The notes below the pieces were generated by a model. The model was not told the DNA's origin and ran no database searches. It worked only from the letters and a program-made list of their open reading frames with translations. Positions 1 to 8,741 of a stretch of DNA of 38,379 nucleotides are shown piece after piece (positions within the stretch are counted from its first letter, which is position 1; each line of letters opens with the position of its first letter). Source of the DNA: an uncultured Desulfobulbaceae bacterium (lineage in GTDB: Bacteria > Desulfobacterota > Desulfobulbia > Desulfobulbales > Desulfocapsaceae); assembly GCA_937132035.1 (NCBI GenBank), contig CAKZOA010000401.1:1-38379 (forward strand). The letters are read 5' to 3'. A program made the position numbers and the translations under genes.

Positions 1-648
1 GCCCTGATGCCTCTGCAGATTCAGCCGAAATTTCTGCGGGCCATTCAGGAAGGAGAGGGTACGAGGTTGGGAAGCAGCAATGTCGTCAGCTACAATTTTC
101 GTCTGATCAGCGCCACCAATAAGGACTTGTCGCAGGCAGTGGAGGAGGGGACCTTCCGGGAGGATCTGTTTTTCAGACTCTTTTCCGTGGAAATCATGGT
201 GCCGCCTCTCCGGCAGAGAAAAGAGGACATTCTGCCCCTGGCTATTCAGTTCCTGGACGAGACCAATAAGGTTTTTAGTAAGAGGGTGGCCGGCTTTTCC
301 ACGGAGATACTGGAACTTTTTGAGAGATACAGCTGGCCCGGCAATGTGCGCCAGCTGCGTAAAGAGGTGGAGAGGCTGGTCGCCTTGACCACCGATGGGG
401 AGCTGATCTATGCCGACAAGTGCTCACGCGAACTGTTGAGTTTTTATCGGACCATAGACCCAGATGCCGCCGGAATAAAGAAGCCTCTGAGCATACCCGA
501 CCATGTCCGCAGGCTGGAGGTGGAGTTGATCGGCAGGGCTTTGAAGAAGACCGAGGGCAACAAGTCCAGGGCCGCCGAACTCTTGAACATAACCAGACAG
601 GGCTTGTTGAAGAAGATCAAGCGCTACGGTCTCGGGAAAACCATATAG
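1..648 (+). CDS. Sigma-54-dependent transcriptional activator, C-terminal part (5' partial)
   Basis: The reading frame is open from base 1, so the N-terminal sensory region and the start of the AAA+ domain lie outside the window. What remains is the second half of the AAA+ sigma-54 interaction domain: the sensor I region with ISATNKDL, the arginine-finger segment FREDLFFRLFSVEI and the PPLRQRKEDI motif. The conserved WPGNVRQL sensor II element follows. The C-terminus is a Fis-type helix-turn-helix (LELIGRALKK-like start, then KSRAAELLNITRQGLLKKI). Proteins of this class bind enhancer-like sites and use ATP to open sigma-54 promoters. The target and the signal cannot be deduced because the sensory domain is missing. 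I found no convincing -24/-12 promoter nearby to link it to a regulon in this window. Confidence 0.93.
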   Translation, partial: ALMPLQIQPKFLRAIQEGEGTRLGSSNVVSYNFRLISATNKDLSQAVEEGTFREDLFFRLFSVEIMVPPLRQRKEDILPLAIQFLDETNKVFSKRVAGFSTEILELFERYSWPGNVRQLRKEVERLVALTTDGELIYADKCSRELLSFYRTIDPDAAGIKKPLSIPDHVRRLEVELIGRALKKTEGNKSRAAELLNITRQGLLKKIKRYGLGKTI

Positions 649-667
649 AGCAGAAGGGGATATCTTC

Positions 668-993
668 TCAGCCAGACTGCAGTGGTTGCCGCTGAAACAC
701 TGGTGCGGATGGCTGCGCTTCCTCCTTCTCGAAAAAACCATCGGCCTCATCTGTCAAAACGAGAGTGCCTTCGGTCTGGATCAGGCCGAGTTTCACCAGG
801 CGGGCGTGCAGCGGCTTCAAGCTCGCAGGGGCAGTACCTGCAATCCTGGCAATATGCGGAATTGATGCGAAAGTGAACGCCTGCCATTGAAGATGATCAG
901 CACCTTTAACTCCCGGCGGCTGAAAATGGTAGGTGCGAGATGGTAACGTCCTGTCTGGGGTAGATGGCCGTGGAAAAGCTGTCCCGGACTCAT
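668..993 (-). pseudogene. Small winged-helix-like protein gene with a frameshift
   Basis: Reading the minus strand from the ATG at 993, preceded by a good Shine-Dalgarno (AGGAGAG, about 996-1003), the frame runs through RRELKVLIIFNG and is then lost. From about base 880 the next frame continues as AFTFASIPHIARIAGTAP, LKPLHARLVKLGLIQTEG and TLVLTDEADGFFEKEE, ending at the stop at 668-670. Joining the frames by adding one base near 880-885 gives 108 residues. The joined protein has the helix, recognition-helix and wing pattern of a winged-helix DNA-binding protein: conserved spacing of hydrophobics, ARLVKLGLI, then a beta wing TLVLTDEA. The gene is either a recent pseudogene or carries a sequencing error. 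It converges on the sigma-54 activator gene and diverges from the flavoprotein gene. I do not recognise the exact family. Confidence 0.55.
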
Positions 994-1478
994 TGTCTCT
1001 CCTCTTTTAACCACATTGCAACTCTAGGTGGGGTCTCATTTCAGGCCAATATTGATCATGCATGGCGAAACAGGTTGATTTTCGCAGAAAAACACTGGGA
1101 AGAACCAGTCCCCATCGTTCTTCCCAGAAAAAGACAACCAGTTTGTGACCACCGTACTCCTGAAACCATATCGGGAGGACCGTCGGCAGTGAAAATCAAA
1201 AAAACAGCTACGGCCAGAGTTCAGCAAAAAAAACATTCCATCGAGGTCAGGTGGTCCGATCAACGGAGCTTGTGCAGCAAGACCTGCCGTTACGGTGTCG
1301 ACATAATCGGCGATTGATATTGACGCCGCCCAGGGAAAACGATAGGCTTTTGCCAGCATGCAGCCTACAGGCGGTTGCAAAGACATGGGCACGGGCGAAC
1401 AGCGACACCTGTTGAGAGCAGGTGCCGGAAAGCGTCACTATTCTTGCTTAAAGACGGGTGTAAAAAAAGGAGAAGGAA
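994..1478. other. Gene-poor divergent region
   Basis: About 485 bases between the frameshifted winged-helix gene (minus) and the flavoprotein gene (plus). Open frames of 60-118 codons exist on both strands, but none has a convincing ribosome binding site or a recognisable motif. A small hairpin (CACCTG, loop TTGAGAG, CAGGTG) lies near 1404-1425. The flavoprotein ribosome binding site GGAGAAGG sits at the right end. The region presumably holds two divergent promoters, but I could not pick convincing -35/-10 pairs. Confidence 0.4.
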
Positions 1479-2045
1479 ATGAAAAAGACAGTGGTTCTCA
1501 TGGCCAGTCCCAGGCTGCAGTCCAATACGGATATCCTGGCGAATAAAGCTATCGACGGCATTCGCGGCGATGGAGCCGAAGAACATCAGATCGACAAATT
1601 CGACCTGGTGGAGATGCAGGAATATGTCTGTGTAGCCTGTGGCCAGTGCCGGCAAGCCGGCGAGTGTCTGGAATATCCGGAGATAAACCATGTCCTTGAA
1701 AAAATAGCGGCGGCCGACGGTCTGGTCCTGGCGACACCTACCTGGTGGCTCGGGCCTTCGAGCTATCTCAAGATTTTCATAGATCACTGGGGCGCCTTTC
1801 TCCGACCGGATTACAGTTCGCGCATAGCCGGAAAAAAGGCTCTTATCCTTGCCTGCTGTGGAAACCCCGAGGTCAATCTGGCGGAAAAAGTCTGTGATGA
1901 CCTGAAGCAGATTGTCGATTTTCTCGGCCTGGAGGTGAGAGGAATGCTTGGGGTCAAGGGGGTAAATGAGTTTGGCGCCGTCGTTCGCGACGACATTGCA
2001 CTGGAAAAAGCCTTTACTCTGGGCGCCACCCTCTATAGCACATAG
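1479..2045 (+). CDS. Iron-sulfur flavoprotein (Isf-like, NADPH-dependent FMN reductase fold)
   Basis: A 188-residue protein starting at an ATG preceded by GGAGAAGG. It has the flavodoxin-like fold of the FMN-reductase superfamily: a beta strand then a phosphate-binding loop (VVLMASPRLQSNT, residues 5-17) and the ATPTWWLGPSSYLKIFIDHW flavin loop. The key feature is the compact Cys motif C51-x2-C54-x2-C57-x5-C63 (CVACGQCRQAGEC). This matches the CX2CX2CX4-7C pattern that binds a [4Fe-4S] cluster in the archaeal and bacterial Isf family. Such proteins are cytoplasmic electron carriers or reductases, often active against O2 or H2O2 in anaerobes. The physiological partner is unknown. The preceding gene is on the other strand, and the next (aapJ) is over 300 bases away, so it is probably monocistronic. 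Confidence 0.85.
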   Translation: MKKTVVLMASPRLQSNTDILANKAIDGIRGDGAEEHQIDKFDLVEMQEYVCVACGQCRQAGECLEYPEINHVLEKIAAADGLVLATPTWWLGPSSYLKIFIDHWGAFLRPDYSSRIAGKKALILACCGNPEVNLAEKVCDDLKQIVDFLGLEVRGMLGVKGVNEFGAVVRDDIALEKAFTLGATLYST

Positions 2046-2368
2046 AAGACATAGCACATTCTTCTCACTATCACGTTCGTAAGGTTTTGTATGTGTGTGC
2101 CACCCTCTCAGAAGAAACGATTTCTTTTGGCACCGGCTGCCGGGCAGAGGAAATGACAACCCTGTCTTCCTGACACGAAGTACGCTCTCAAGGTGGTCCA
2201 AGTCTGGAAAAGGAATAGGGTTTTTCAATATGGCCTCTCAATAAGGCCTTGCGATATGCGGGGATTGTGTGCTACTAACAGAAGATGCACATTCGGCAAA
2301 GAGATCGTGCCGCGGATAGTTACCAGGGGGATATATCCCCAAAAGCTCTTTTAATTGTGGAGGGAACA
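2046..2368. promoter_or_regulatory. Leader/promoter region of the aap transporter genes
   Basis: About 320 bases without a convincing gene. It holds a perfect 14-base palindrome, GGGGATATATCCCC at 2327-2340, 28 bases before the aapJ start, which could be an operator or a small RNA hairpin. A GGCCT/AGGCC hairpin lies near 2232-2248. The aapJ ribosome binding site GGAGGG is at 2358-2363. A TTGCGA ... TACTAA pair with an 18-base spacer (about 2249-2278) is a weak promoter candidate. None of this is decisive. Confidence 0.35.
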
Positions 2369-3397
2369 ATGCGCTATCTTAAAGGATTTGTAGTTGGCTG
2401 TACCCTGCTTGTGTCTTCAGCAAGTCTTGTCTTTGCTGGCAATGGAGATACCCTCAAAGATGTCAAAGACAAAGGATTTATACAGGTTGGCGTCAACGGC
2501 GATCTCTTTGGTTTTGGCAAAGCGGATCAAAAAGGCGAATGGAAAGGTCTCGATGTTGATACAGCCCGCGCCATTGCCACGGCCGTTTTTGGCGACTATA
2601 AGGACCGTATCCGCTATACTCCTCTGACAGCGAAAACCCGCTTTACCGCTCTTCAGTCCAAGGAAATTGACCTGCTCACCAGAAACGCCACTCAGACGCT
2701 GGGAAGAGACACTGCCCTCGGCCTCGACTTTGCCCAAGTCAATTATTACGACGGACAGGGCTTTATGATACCCAAGGAACTTGGTATCAAGAGCGCCAAG
2801 GAACTCGACGGAGCGACGGTATGCGTCCTGCCTGGAACCACCACCGAACAGAATGCCGCCGACTTTTTCCGCTCCAGTAATATGGACTGGAAAACGGTTA
2901 CCATCGAATCCACCGCCGAGCTTTCTCAGGCGTTTTTCGCCGGCCGGTGTGACGTTATGACCTCGGACTCATCGCAGCTCGCCGGTATCAGGGCCAGTGC
3001 GCCCCAGCCGGATAAGTATATGATCCTGCCGGAAATAATTTCCAAGGAACCTCTGGCTCCAGCCGTCCGTCACGGCGATAACCAGTGGAAGGACATTGTC
3101 AACTACGCCGTCCTCGCCCTGATCAACGCCGAAGAACTTGGCATCAACTCCGAGAACGTTGATGAGATGCTCAACAGCAAGGATCCGAAGATTCAGCGCT
3201 TTCTGGGAGCAACGCCCGGTAATGGCGCAGCTCTCGGTCTAGATGAGAAATTTGCCTACAATATCATTAAAAAAGTCGGCAACTACGGAGAAATATTCGA
3301 GCGCAACGTTGGCGTCAACACGCCGCTTGGACTGGAGCGTGGCCTCAATGCATTGTGGACCAACGGCGGACTCATGTATTCCCCTCCGTTCAAATAG
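2369..3397 (+). CDS. aapJ: General L-amino-acid ABC transporter, periplasmic binding protein (AapJ/BztA family)
   Basis: A 342-residue solute-binding protein. The ATG at 2369 is chosen because it follows GGAGGG with correct spacing and begins a clean signal peptide: Lys/Arg n-region, hydrophobic core (FVVGCTLLVSSASLV), AxA-like cleavage near residue 23-24 (VFAGN). The mature part begins like AapJ/BztA proteins (DVKDKGFIQVGVNG, then WKGLDVDTARAIA) and has the LPGTTTEQN and GRCDVMTSDSSQLAG segments typical of family 3 amino-acid binding proteins. AapJ-type proteins accept a broad range of L-amino acids, especially Glu, Asp, Gln and Asn, in the periplasm. The permease and ATPase genes follow on the same strand, separated from this gene by a terminator. 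Confidence 0.92.
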   Translation: MRYLKGFVVGCTLLVSSASLVFAGNGDTLKDVKDKGFIQVGVNGDLFGFGKADQKGEWKGLDVDTARAIATAVFGDYKDRIRYTPLTAKTRFTALQSKEIDLLTRNATQTLGRDTALGLDFAQVNYYDGQGFMIPKELGIKSAKELDGATVCVLPGTTTEQNAADFFRSSNMDWKTVTIESTAELSQAFFAGRCDVMTSDSSQLAGIRASAPQPDKYMILPEIISKEPLAPAVRHGDNQWKDIVNYAVLALINAEELGINSENVDEMLNSKDPKIQRFLGATPGNGAALGLDEKFAYNIIKKVGNYGEIFERNVGVNTPLGLERGLNALWTNGGLMYSPPFK

Positions 3398-3433
3398 ACA
3401 TTTTCTCTTCCGGGTTACGGTGAAAAACCAGTG

Positions 3434-3486
3434 AAAAAAACCCATTCCGGGCTGATTGCAGCACCTCTTCGGAATGGGTTTTTTTG
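3434..3486 (+). terminator. Intrinsic terminator between aapJ and aapQ
   Basis: A strong inverted repeat: an A7 run plus CCCATTCCG (3434-3449) pairs with CGGAATGGG plus a T7 run (3470-3486), enclosing a 20-base loop. The T-tract directly after the GC stem makes it a textbook rho-independent terminator for aapJ. The A-run on the left also makes it look bidirectional. It lies inside the transporter cluster, so it probably sets a high ratio of binding protein to membrane components through partial read-through. Confidence 0.9.
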
Positions 3487-3614
3487 ATTGACCCGGCCCG
3501 CACGAGCATCTCTTCAGGGCGGGAGGCACGGACGCAGCCGGCGGAACAGGTCGTCACAGTTTCCGCGGAGCGTCGTCCATGACCTGCCAATGATTGTTCT
3601 CTGCGAATAGTTGA

Positions 3615-4805
3615 GTGCCTCTTATGGCTGAAGCGAATACCGTCACCGGCAAAAGGACCTACTTCTGGAACGACGAAAAAACCAGGGGCGTACTCTATCA
3701 GATCGTCACCGCCGCCCTGGTGGCATTTATCGGCTATTACCTGATCTCCAACGTCCAGCATAATATGGAGAGACAATCGATAGCCAGCGGCTTCGGCTTT
3801 CTCGACCAGGAGGCTGCCTTTGAAATCGGTGAAACCCCCATCGAATATTCTGCGGCCGACACCTATGGCCGGGCCCTGATCGTCGGAGTGATCAACACCC
3901 TCAAGGTTTCCGTTGTCGGCATGATCCTGACGACCATTCTCGGAACCTTCATCGGCGTCTGCAGTCTGTCGTCCAACTGGCTGATTTCCCGATTCGGCAA
4001 TGCCTATGTCGAACTCTTTCAAAATATTCCGGTCCTTCTGCAGCTTTTTTTCTTCTACGCCCTGTTTTATGAGGCCTTTCCCGGCCCCCGTCAGGCCCTG
4101 ACACCGCTGACGGGAATTTTTCTCTCCAATAGGGGCATCGATTTCGGCGTACCGGCAGCCCATTATGCCTGGTCGGCAATGGGCACCGCCTTCCTCATCG
4201 CCTGCGTGGCCTCCGCTGGTATTATCAAATGGGCCAGGAGACGCCAGGAGAAGACCGGCAGGCAGTTTCCCGTGGCTTCGGTCAGCCTGGCATTGGTTAT
4301 CATTTTACCGTTTCTGACCTGGCTTGGCTGCGGAGCGCCGATGGCCATGGATGTGCCGGTTCTCAAGGGGTTCAACTTCAAGGGCGGGGTCAATATCAGT
4401 CCCGAGTTTTCGGCGCTGCTGGTGGGCCTGGTGCTCTACACCGCCGCCTTCGTCGCCCAGATCGTGCGTGCGGGCATACAGTCCATCAGCACTGGTCAGA
4501 CCGAGGCGGCCATGTCCATCGGACTCAAGTCCAAACACTTGATGATGCTGGTTATCTTCCCTCAGGCACTGCGGGTCATCGTCCCTCCCCTTACCTCTCA
4601 GCTTCTCAATCTCACCAAAAACAGTTCTTTGGCCGTGGCCATCGGCTATCCTGATTTCGTCCAGGTAGCTGGAACGACGATCAACCAAACCGGCCAGGCG
4701 GTTGAGGGTGTGGCCCTGATGATGCTGGTCTACCTCAGTTGCAGTCTGCTGACCTCGGCCTTCATGAACTGGTACAATAAGAAAATTGCCATTATCGAAC
4801 GGTGA
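3615..4805 (+). CDS. aapQ: General L-amino-acid ABC transporter permease (AapQ/BztB family)
   Basis: A roughly 393-396-residue inner-membrane permease. The frame can start at GTG 3615 or at ATG 3624; neither has a strong ribosome binding site, so the start is uncertain. The first membrane segment is near residues 25-45 (YQIVTAALVAFIGYYLI). A His/Glu/Gln permease domain follows with ELFQNIPVLLQLFFFYALF, and the C-terminal EAA loop (TEAAMSIGLKSKH, then IFPQALRVIVPPL) contacts the ATPase. The length, about 400 residues, and the long segment between the first half and the EAA domain match AapQ/BztB rather than the shorter HisQ/M type. The gene overlaps the start of aapM. Confidence 0.92.
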   Translation: MPLMAEANTVTGKRTYFWNDEKTRGVLYQIVTAALVAFIGYYLISNVQHNMERQSIASGFGFLDQEAAFEIGETPIEYSAADTYGRALIVGVINTLKVSVVGMILTTILGTFIGVCSLSSNWLISRFGNAYVELFQNIPVLLQLFFFYALFYEAFPGPRQALTPLTGIFLSNRGIDFGVPAAHYAWSAMGTAFLIACVASAGIIKWARRRQEKTGRQFPVASVSLALVIILPFLTWLGCGAPMAMDVPVLKGFNFKGGVNISPEFSALLVGLVLYTAAFVAQIVRAGIQSISTGQTEAAMSIGLKSKHLMMLVIFPQALRVIVPPLTSQLLNLTKNSSLAVAIGYPDFVQVAGTTINQTGQAVEGVALMMLVYLSCSLLTSAFMNWYNKKIAIIER

Positions 4806-5905
4806 TTATGACTACATCGCAGCCCCAGACCGAAGCCGTCAAGCCGCCTCTGACCAACGTCGGTGTCCTTGGCTGGATCAGGAACAATTTGTTTAACGGC
4901 TATTTCAACTCCCTGGCCACCATCCTCATTGTTCTGGCGCTATGGCAGCTGGTTCCCGATTTTATCCAGTGGGCCTTCATCGACAGCGTCTGGTTCACAT
5001 CCGGCAAGGAATGCCATCAGGCCCAGGGGGCCTGCTGGTCGGTGGTAACCCAGAATATCAGGTTCAACATTTTCGGTTACTACCCCTACGAGGAGCAGTG
5101 GCGGCCATTGCTGGCGATGATCATTCTCGTGGGGATGCTGTTCTACAGCCGTGACTGGAAGAGATGGAGCCGCCGTCTCGGCTACCTCTGGCTGGCGGCA
5201 CTTTTCGTCATGGGCGTGTTGATGAAGGGCGGCCTTTTCGGACTGATGCCCGTGGAGTCGACCAAGTGGAGTGGCCTGCCGCTTACCCTGCTGCTGTCGT
5301 TTTTCGGCATTCTCGCCTCCTATCCCCTGGGGGTGGTCCTGGCCCTGGGGAGACAGTCGAGCCTGCCGATCATCAAGGCCTTCTGTGTGGTCTATATCGA
5401 ACTCATCCGCGGCGTGCCGCTGATTACGCTGCTGTTTATGTCGTCGGTGATGTTCCCGCTGTTTCTGCCCGAGGGGGTGACCATCGACAAGGTCCTGCGG
5501 GCGCAAATGGCCATCATCTTGTTTACCGCGGCCTATATCGCCGAGGTCGTTCGCGGCGGTCTGCAGGCCCTGAACACCGGCCAGTACGAGGCGGCAGAAT
5601 CACTGGGTCTCACCTACTGGCAGAAAATGCGTCTGATCATCCTGCCGCAGGCCCTGAAAATTGTCATCCCGCCCACCGTCGGTGTTTTGATATCGGCTTT
5701 CAAGGATACATCCCTGGTAGTAATTATCGCCCTCTATGATATACTCAACACCACCAAGTCGATACTCAATGTGCCGGAATGGACGGGTTTCAGCACCGAG
5801 GCATATATTTTCGTGGCGCTGATCTATTTCTTCTGCTGCTATGCCATGTCCACATACAGCAGAACCATCGAAAAGCAGCTTGAATACACATCCAACATCA
5901 AATAA
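4802..5905 (+). CDS. aapM: General L-amino-acid ABC transporter permease (AapM/BztC family)
   Basis: The second permease subunit, 367 residues if read from the GTG at 4802 that overlaps the aapQ stop (TGA 4803-4805). An ATG at 4808 is an equally plausible start. The N-terminal half has several hydrophobic segments and a soluble stretch. The C-terminal half is a standard amino-acid permease domain with [20 protein letters not shown] and the EAA motif ([20 protein letters not shown], then [10 protein letters not shown]). Overlapping stop and start codons indicate translational coupling with aapQ, as expected for heteromeric permeases that must be made 1:1. Confidence 0.92.
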   Translation: MIMTTSQPQTEAVKPPLTNVGVLGWIRNNLFNGYFNSLATILIVLALWQLVPDFIQWAFIDSVWFTSGKECHQAQGACWSVVTQNIRFNIFGYYPYEEQWRPLLAMIILVGMLFYSRDWKRWSRRLGYLWLAALFVMGVLMKGGLFGLMPVESTKWSGLPLTLLLSFFGILASYPLGVVLALGRQSSLPIIKAFCVVYIELIRGVPLITLLFMSSVMFPLFLPEGVTIDKVLRAQMAIILFTAAYIAEVVRGGLQALNTGQYEAAESLGLTYWQKMRLIILPQALKIVIPPTVGVLISAFKDTSLVVIIALYDILNTTKSILNVPEWTGFSTEAYIFVALIYFFCCYAMSTYSRTIEKQLEYTSNIK

Positions 5906-5936
5906 AGACGGGCTACACCATCGGGGAAGACGATCC

Positions 5937-6695
5937 ATGGAAAAGCAGGCAGAACAGGGTAACGGCCGACCGGTCATTGAAATAATCGAGATGCATAAAT
6001 GGTTTGATGATTTTCACGTTCTCAAGGACATCAATCTCCGAGTGCAGCCCCAGGAGAGAATCGTCGTCTGCGGACCCTCGGGATCGGGCAAGTCGACCAT
6101 GATTCGCTGCATCAACCGCCTGGAGGAACACCAGCGCGGCAAGATTATCGTCAACGGCACCGAACTGACCAGGGATTTGAAGAATATAGAAATTGTACGA
6201 GCCGAAGTGGGTATGGTCTTCCAGCACTTCAACCTCTTTCCCCATCTGACCATCCTCGAAAACCTGACGCTTGGGCCCATCTGGGTGAGAAAAACACCGA
6301 AGAAAGAGGCCGAAGAGCTGGCCATGCACTATCTCGAAATCGTCCATATCCCCGAGCAGGCCAATAAGTATCCCGGTCAGGTATCCGGCGGCCAGCAGCA
6401 GCGGGTCGCCATCGCCCGCAGCCTCTGCATGCGCCCCAAGATCATGCTCTTTGACGAACCCACCTCCGCACTTGATCCGGAAATGATCAAAGAGGTACTC
6501 GATGTCATGGTCGATCTCGCCAAGGAGGGTATGACCATGATCGTCGTCACCCACGAAATGGGCTTTGCCAAGACAGTGGCCGATCGGGTGATTTTTATGG
6601 ATTTTGGCGAAATTGTCGAGGAAAACGAGCCCAACGCCTTTTTCGACAATCCTCAGCACGAGCGTACCCAGCTGTTTCTCAGTCAGATTCTCTAG
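5937..6695 (+). CDS. aapP: General L-amino-acid ABC transporter ATP-binding protein (AapP/BztD family)
   Basis: A 252-residue ATPase. The ATG at 5937 is chosen for its upstream GGGGAAGA and because the fold starts soon after ([20 protein letters not shown]). It contains Walker A ([10 protein letters not shown]), a Q-loop ([13 protein letters not shown]), the ABC signature ([15 protein letters not shown]), Walker B plus the catalytic Glu ([13 protein letters not shown]) and the switch His (VVTHEMGFA). It closes the aapJQMP set, powering uptake through AapQM on the cytoplasmic side. It lies 31 bases after aapM, so it is probably on the same transcript. Confidence 0.95.
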   Translation: MEKQAEQGNGRPVIEIIEMHKWFDDFHVLKDINLRVQPQERIVVCGPSGSGKSTMIRCINRLEEHQRGKIIVNGTELTRDLKNIEIVRAEVGMVFQHFNLFPHLTILENLTLGPIWVRKTPKKEAEELAMHYLEIVHIPEQANKYPGQVSGGQQQRVAIARSLCMRPKIMLFDEPTSALDPEMIKEVLDVMVDLAKEGMTMIVVTHEMGFAKTVADRVIFMDFGEIVEENEPNAFFDNPQHERTQLFLSQIL

Positions 6696-6772
6696 GGTCC
6701 TGGCGGAGAAAGCTCTCTTCGGGGAGTCTCACAGCGTTCACGTACCGCCGTCATCCCTAGTTTCATCCCTCG

Positions 6773-6806
6773 GGCAGGAGCGGAAACGGCAGCTTCCACT
6801 CCTGCC
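6773..6806 (+). terminator. Stem-loop after aapP (possible terminator)
   Basis: A 13-base-pair stem with one mismatch (GGCAGGAGCGGAA at 6773-6785 against TTCCACTCCTGCC at 6794-6806) and an 8-base loop. It lies 78 bases after the aapP stop. There is no clean T-tract after it, so it could be a weak terminator or an mRNA 3'-end stabilising hairpin for the transporter transcript. Confidence 0.45.
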
Positions 6807-6938
6807 GAAAACTTCTCTGTCGTTGCAGAAGAAATGCTCAGGCGCGAGTAATGCTCATATCGGAGTGTGAAAGGGACACGATTTTTGCTATAGTGGGTGA
6901 GGTGTCCAGAGTCAACCCCCCTCACAGGAACGACAGAG

Positions 6939-8102
6939 ATGAAATGCCCCAAATGCCAACATGAACAACCCCGGGCTGCAGAATGCCGCAACTGTGGCGT
7001 GATTTTCGCCAAGTATGAGGCCGTGCAAAAGCGGCGGCAGAAAGATGAAGCCCGGAAAGAAAAAGAGTCGGCTTCCGGCTCCGGCATCGCCAGGTATGTG
7101 CAGCTGGCCCTTGTGATACTGGTCGTTGCCGGCGGAATCTATTATTTCACCGGTGACGCTACAGACGATAACCTTGCCATGCCAGGATCGACATCTGAGA
7201 CTGGTATTCCGGCACCTGCCAGTAGAGGCTCAGCCGGTCTTCAGCCTGCCGGCGAACTGAATGCCGGCTCCTCCACCGCCGCGGCTTCTGCCGATAGCAT
7301 TGTTCTCTCCGGCTCCAGCCCGGTGGAGAGGGCCCGCCGGGCCACGGTCTCCATTGAAACACCCTGGGGGACCGGGTCGGGGTTTTTTATCGACAAAAAC
7401 TATATCGTCACCAACAAACACGTGGTCGAATTTGACCAGGGCGAACTCGAGAAAATCCAGCGAAAGATACAGACCAATCGACGGCTTATCGATCTTGAGG
7501 AGCAAAAAATCGCGCAAATGCGCCGGGAACTGCGAAATATGCCCAAGGGACCGGCACGGAGCCAGCTGGAAATACTCATCCGCCAGCGGCAGGAATATCT
7601 GGCCAAGGTCACAGTCAAACAGCAGCAGAACGAAGATCGTCTGGCCCGGCTGGAAAAAGACAGCGCCGCTCCCCAGATCAAGATTATTCTCGACGATGGT
7701 TCCGAACATTTTGCCGGCTATATGATCTCTTCGCCACAGTACGACCTTGCCCTGCTGGCACTGTTTTCCCACGACGGCGTCTCGCTCGAAAAGCCGCCGC
7801 CGGACAGGCCCATCCGCCAGGGAGACACGGTTTTCACCGTCGGCAGCCCGGTGGGCCTGCGGCATACGGTGACCTCGGGGGTCTTTTCCGGCTATCGTAA
7901 AAGAGAGATCGACAATCATGTCTTTTTGCAGACCGATGCAGCTATAAATCCAGGCAACAGCGGCGGACCGCTCATCGATGAATATGGCTTCGTCCACGGC
8001 GTCAACACCATGATTTTACGCGACACCGAGGGCATAGGCTTTGCCATCCCCATAGACAGGGTTTTTGAGGAGTTCAGCTCCTCGCTGCCGGCGTCCTTCT
8101 GA
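6939..8102 (+). CDS. Membrane-anchored zinc-ribbon / trypsin-like (S1C-type) serine protease with internal coiled coil
   Basis: A 387-residue protein from the ATG at 6939 (AGGAA just upstream). A short zinc ribbon (C3-x2-C6 ... C16-x2-C19) is followed by a basic linker and one membrane segment (about 53-70, YVQLALVILVVAGGIYYF). A low-complexity linker leads into a trypsin-like domain with catalytic His161 (VTNKHVV), Asp269 (YDLALLAL) and Ser341 (NPGNSGGPL), as in DegP/HtrA. Residues about 165-243 between His and Asp are a Glu/Lys/Arg/Gln-rich coiled coil not found in standard HtrA proteases. There is no PDZ domain. The predicted topology puts the ribbon in the cytoplasm and the protease in the periplasm. 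It may act in envelope quality control or respond to a partner that binds the coiled coil. Its flanking genes give no functional hint. Confidence 0.85.
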   Translation: MKCPKCQHEQPRAAECRNCGVIFAKYEAVQKRRQKDEARKEKESASGSGIARYVQLALVILVVAGGIYYFTGDATDDNLAMPGSTSETGIPAPASRGSAGLQPAGELNAGSSTAAASADSIVLSGSSPVERARRATVSIETPWGTGSGFFIDKNYIVTNKHVVEFDQGELEKIQRKIQTNRRLIDLEEQKIAQMRRELRNMPKGPARSQLEILIRQRQEYLAKVTVKQQQNEDRLARLEKDSAAPQIKIILDDGSEHFAGYMISSPQYDLALLALFSHDGVSLEKPPPDRPIRQGDTVFTVGSPVGLRHTVTSGVFSGYRKREIDNHVFLQTDAAINPGNSGGPLIDEYGFVHGVNTMILRDTEGIGFAIPIDRVFEEFSSSLPASF

Positions 8103-8173
8103 GCTCAGTTGCTCTGCTTCGTTTTTCCCTTCGGGCAATCTCAACTACCATCTCAACTGGTGAAAGTATCGGC

Positions 8174-8665
8174 TCAGCGCTGCGGCGGAATTTCAAAAAC
8201 GCCCCTTTCCCGGTTCTTAATCACCTCCTCCGGAGTGAAAATGCGGCCGTTCATGCAGATATAGATACCCTCGGGAAGGGCCTGCACCGCACCTATGGCG
8301 CAGGCGATGTTGAAGGGTGCATCGCTGGATCTGAACCGTGCCGGGGCCATGGAGCCGGTGAGCACCACGACCTTGCCCCGTATGGATTGGAGATGACGGG
8401 CGGTATCGGCCATGGTATCGGTGCCGTGGGTGAGGATGATAAGACGGTTTTCTTCGCCGTCGATGGCCCGGTACAGAGTGTCCCGGTCCTCGTCGGTGAG
8501 TTCGAGGCTGTCTTTTTTCAGTATAATCTTGCTCTCATGGCGAAAGGTCACATTGCCTTCGGCGAGTATCTCATCGAGGATGGGTTCGCCCACCTGGTAA
8601 TCGCTTTGAGCATCGAAGTAGATTTTGTCTATGGTGCCGCCTGCCGTGTAAAAAACTATTTTCAT
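8174..8665 (-). CDS. Short asparaginase-domain protein
   Basis: A 163-residue protein with the N-terminal domain of the type I/II L-asparaginase family. The first catalytic Thr motif is AGGTIDK (Thr11) and the second is LTHGTDTM (Thr82-Asp83), followed by VVLTGSMAP. Classical asparaginases are about 320-350 residues, and their smaller C-terminal domain is absent here. The protein ends cleanly, so it belongs to the stand-alone short asparaginase-domain group and is not a truncation. Substrate and activity are uncertain. It lies 76 bases downstream of surE in the same direction, at the end of the ilvY-surE unit. Confidence 0.8.
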   Translation of the reverse strand: MKIVFYTAGGTIDKIYFDAQSDYQVGEPILDEILAEGNVTFRHESKIILKKDSLELTDEDRDTLYRAIDGEENRLIILTHGTDTMADTARHLQSIRGKVVVLTGSMAPARFRSSDAPFNIACAIGAVQALPEGIYICMNGRIFTPEEVIKNRERGVFEIPPQR

Positions 8666-8741
8666 ATTCTCTCCTTCAGGGCAATAATCGTCCTGGCGGT
8701 ATTCGCCCCTGCCTGCTCAACAGATACCTGCAAGAGCGCGA

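Noticed and set aside
2128-2143. Sigma-54 promoter-like TGGCACCGGCTGCCG
   Set aside because: The -24-like half is good but the GC dinucleotide of the -12 element is out of register.
1365-2228. Long minus-strand frame (287 codons) opposite the iron-sulfur flavoprotein gene
   Set aside because: It is antisense to a well-supported gene with an intact Cys motif and ribosome binding site, and its own translation shows no family motif.
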